From Candidatus Zixiibacteriota bacterium (GTDB taxonomy: Bacteria; Zixibacteria; MSB-5A5; JAUVRN01): a DNA stretch of 5,971 nucleotides. The DNA is taken from the NCBI GenBank assembly GCA_030597645.1, contig JAUVRN010000139.1, forward strand, positions 1-5,971. Reading direction: 5' to 3'. Shown piece after piece: positions 5,369-5,971 of this stretch. The notes beneath the pieces are model-generated. The model was not told the origin of the DNA and searched no databases. It worked only from the letters and a program-made list of their open reading frames with translations. Every line of letters starts with the position of its first letter. The first letter of the stretch is position 1. The position numbers and the translations under genes were made by a program.

Positions 5369-5494
5369 CCCGGGAGCACGGACTACTTGTACTTCGTTGC
5401 TCGCGGTGACGGCACTCACGAGTTCAATCTGACCCTGGCCGAGCACGAGGCGGCGTTTCGCCGGATCAAGCGCGAGCAGCGCAAGCGCCCATAG
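5369..5494 (+). pseudogene. mltG: C-terminal tail of mltG beyond the in-frame TAG
   Basis: Forty-one codons in the same frame as mltG follow the TAG, ending at a second TAG (5492-5494). They read PGSTDYLYFVARGDGTHEF, then NLTLAEHEAAF and a basic end. This matches the conserved MltG terminus, in which Pro-Ala is followed by YLYFVA, a Gly/His turn, a Phe and a xHxxxV/F helix. The tail shows no frameshift and no further stop, so the interruption is either very recent, a single-base sequencing or assembly error, or suppressed by read-through. Loss of this tail removes the last element of the YceG domain, so the shorter product may be impaired. Confidence 0.8.
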
Positions 5495-5524
5495 ACCAGG
5501 CCCAGTTCTTCAGCACCCTGTCCG

Positions 5525-5546
5525 TGTCGTGGCCTGGCTCACGACA
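5525..5546 (+). terminator. Weak hairpin after mltG
   Basis: TGTCGTG (5525-5531) and CACGACA (5540-5546) form a perfect 7-bp stem with an 8-nt loop, 30 bases after the end of the mltG frame. It is followed by AGAGCCCC with no T-run, so it would not be an efficient intrinsic terminator. It may be an mRNA-end stabiliser or simply chance. Confidence 0.2.
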
Positions 5547-5601
5547 AGAGCCCCTCGATTCCTCAATTTGACGGTTGTGCCGGTCCCGATGCGGTCGGAT
5601 T

Positions 5602-5971
5602 ATGACCGCGGTGGAATCGAACTCCGCAGGCAAGGCTCGACCCCTTCGCATCTGGAAACCGGCACTATGGCTCCTGGCCGTGGTCCTGGTGTCGTGGCAA
5701 CCCGCTGATGCAGGGCTCAAAGATGAAATCCTCCCCACGGATCACTGGGCGTACTCCGCTATCGAGGAGCTCTATGCGTCTGGCTTCTGGGGGCGCTGGC
5801 CCATCGGCACCAGACCGTGGTACCGCGGAGACATTGCCGAGCGTCTGGCGGAGCTTCGGGAACACATCGCCGCGGAGCCGGCCTGGATGCCGAAGGACTT
5901 GCAGTGGCAGATGAACCAGCTCTACAGTGAGTTCGATGATGAACTGCATCCCGAGCGTCGAACCTCAGAGA
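5602..5971 (+). CDS. Exported envelope protein with SLH-like N-terminal domain, partial at its 3' end
   Basis: The frame is open to the right edge (123 codons seen). Residues 1-37 form a long signal peptide: a basic n-region with Lys11, Arg13, Arg16 and Lys19, the core LWLLAVVLVSW, and an Ala-Asp-Ala cleavage site. The mature start GLKDEILPTDHWAYSAIEEL continues to RPWYRGDIAERLAEL (71-85). This is the pattern of an SLH-like module: a D-H-W-x-Y-x-A-I-E-x-L helix, then R-P-x-x-R-x-x-I-A. Such modules precede outer-membrane beta-barrels in several Gram-negative phyla, including some annotated as capsule-assembly Wzi-like. The barrel itself would lie outside the window, so the final assignment is open. 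ATG 5602 is chosen because an in-frame TGA lies at 5569-5571 and the only other option is TTG 5575. No strong Shine-Dalgarno sequence is seen, and the start codon sits in a small hairpin (5591-5609). The 107-base gap after mltG allows either co-transcription or a separate promoter. Confidence 0.75.
   Translation, partial: MTAVESNSAGKARPLRIWKPALWLLAVVLVSWQPADAGLKDEILPTDHWAYSAIEELYASGFWGRWPIGTRPWYRGDIAERLAELREHIAAEPAWMPKDLQWQMNQLYSEFDDELHPERRTSE

Noticed and set aside
4402..5494. TAG as a reassigned sense codon in this organism
   Set aside because: ruvX ends with TAG at its natural family length and the frame after it is not protein-like. mltG also ends naturally with TAG. One internal TAG is not enough.
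5496..5537. CCAGGCC/GGCCTGG inverted repeat after mltG as a terminator
   Set aside because: The loop is 28 nt and no T-run follows; the tighter hairpin at 5525-5546 competes with it and is itself weak.

Overview
The window is 5,971 bases of GC-rich bacterial DNA, about two-thirds G+C over most genes. It looks like chromosome from a diderm (outer-membrane) bacterium. The genes include a secreted M6 metalloprotease with add-on domains, a ruvX-mltG pair, and a protein with an SLH-like N-terminus of the kind found on outer-membrane barrel proteins. This mix fits lineages around the FCB superphylum (for example Eisenbacteria- or Krumholzibacteria-like groups), but that placement is inference; no marker gene is present. 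I see no tRNA, rRNA, CRISPR array, insertion sequence or phage gene.

Layout, left to right. (1) Positions 1-2223, minus strand: a large secreted M6 peptidase that runs off the left edge, with a good sigma70-type promoter at 2277-2304. (2) Positions 2230-2920: no convincing protein gene, but the minus strand is densely structured. It holds a run of hairpins whose loops carry GGA, 22 GGA triplets in about 350 nt, and a strong intrinsic terminator. This is the layout of a CsrB/RsmZ-type RNA that titrates the regulator CsrA, and it is the most interesting candidate here. (3) Positions 2921-3708, minus strand: an unrecognised 211-residue protein of lower GC, followed out of frame by a decayed piece of an HD-GYP cyclic-di-GMP phosphodiesterase domain. 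(4) Positions 3709-3993: a divergent intergenic region with a small plus-strand terminator-like hairpin, a dyad, and a promoter that would start ruvX mRNA at or next to its AUG. (5) Positions 3994-5494, plus strand: ruvX overlapping mltG. mltG is interrupted by an in-frame TAG at 5366-5368; the conserved C-terminal tail continues in the same frame to 5494. (6) Positions 5602-5971, plus strand: the start of an exported protein with an SLH-like domain, cut by the right edge.

The plus-strand genes form a housekeeping and envelope block: rRNA maturation, glycan-strand processing, then an envelope protein. The minus-strand side holds a secreted protease, the candidate regulatory RNA and a relic of cyclic-di-GMP signalling. 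CsrA and cyclic-di-GMP networks are linked in other bacteria, but no csrA gene is visible here, so any link between these parts is inference.
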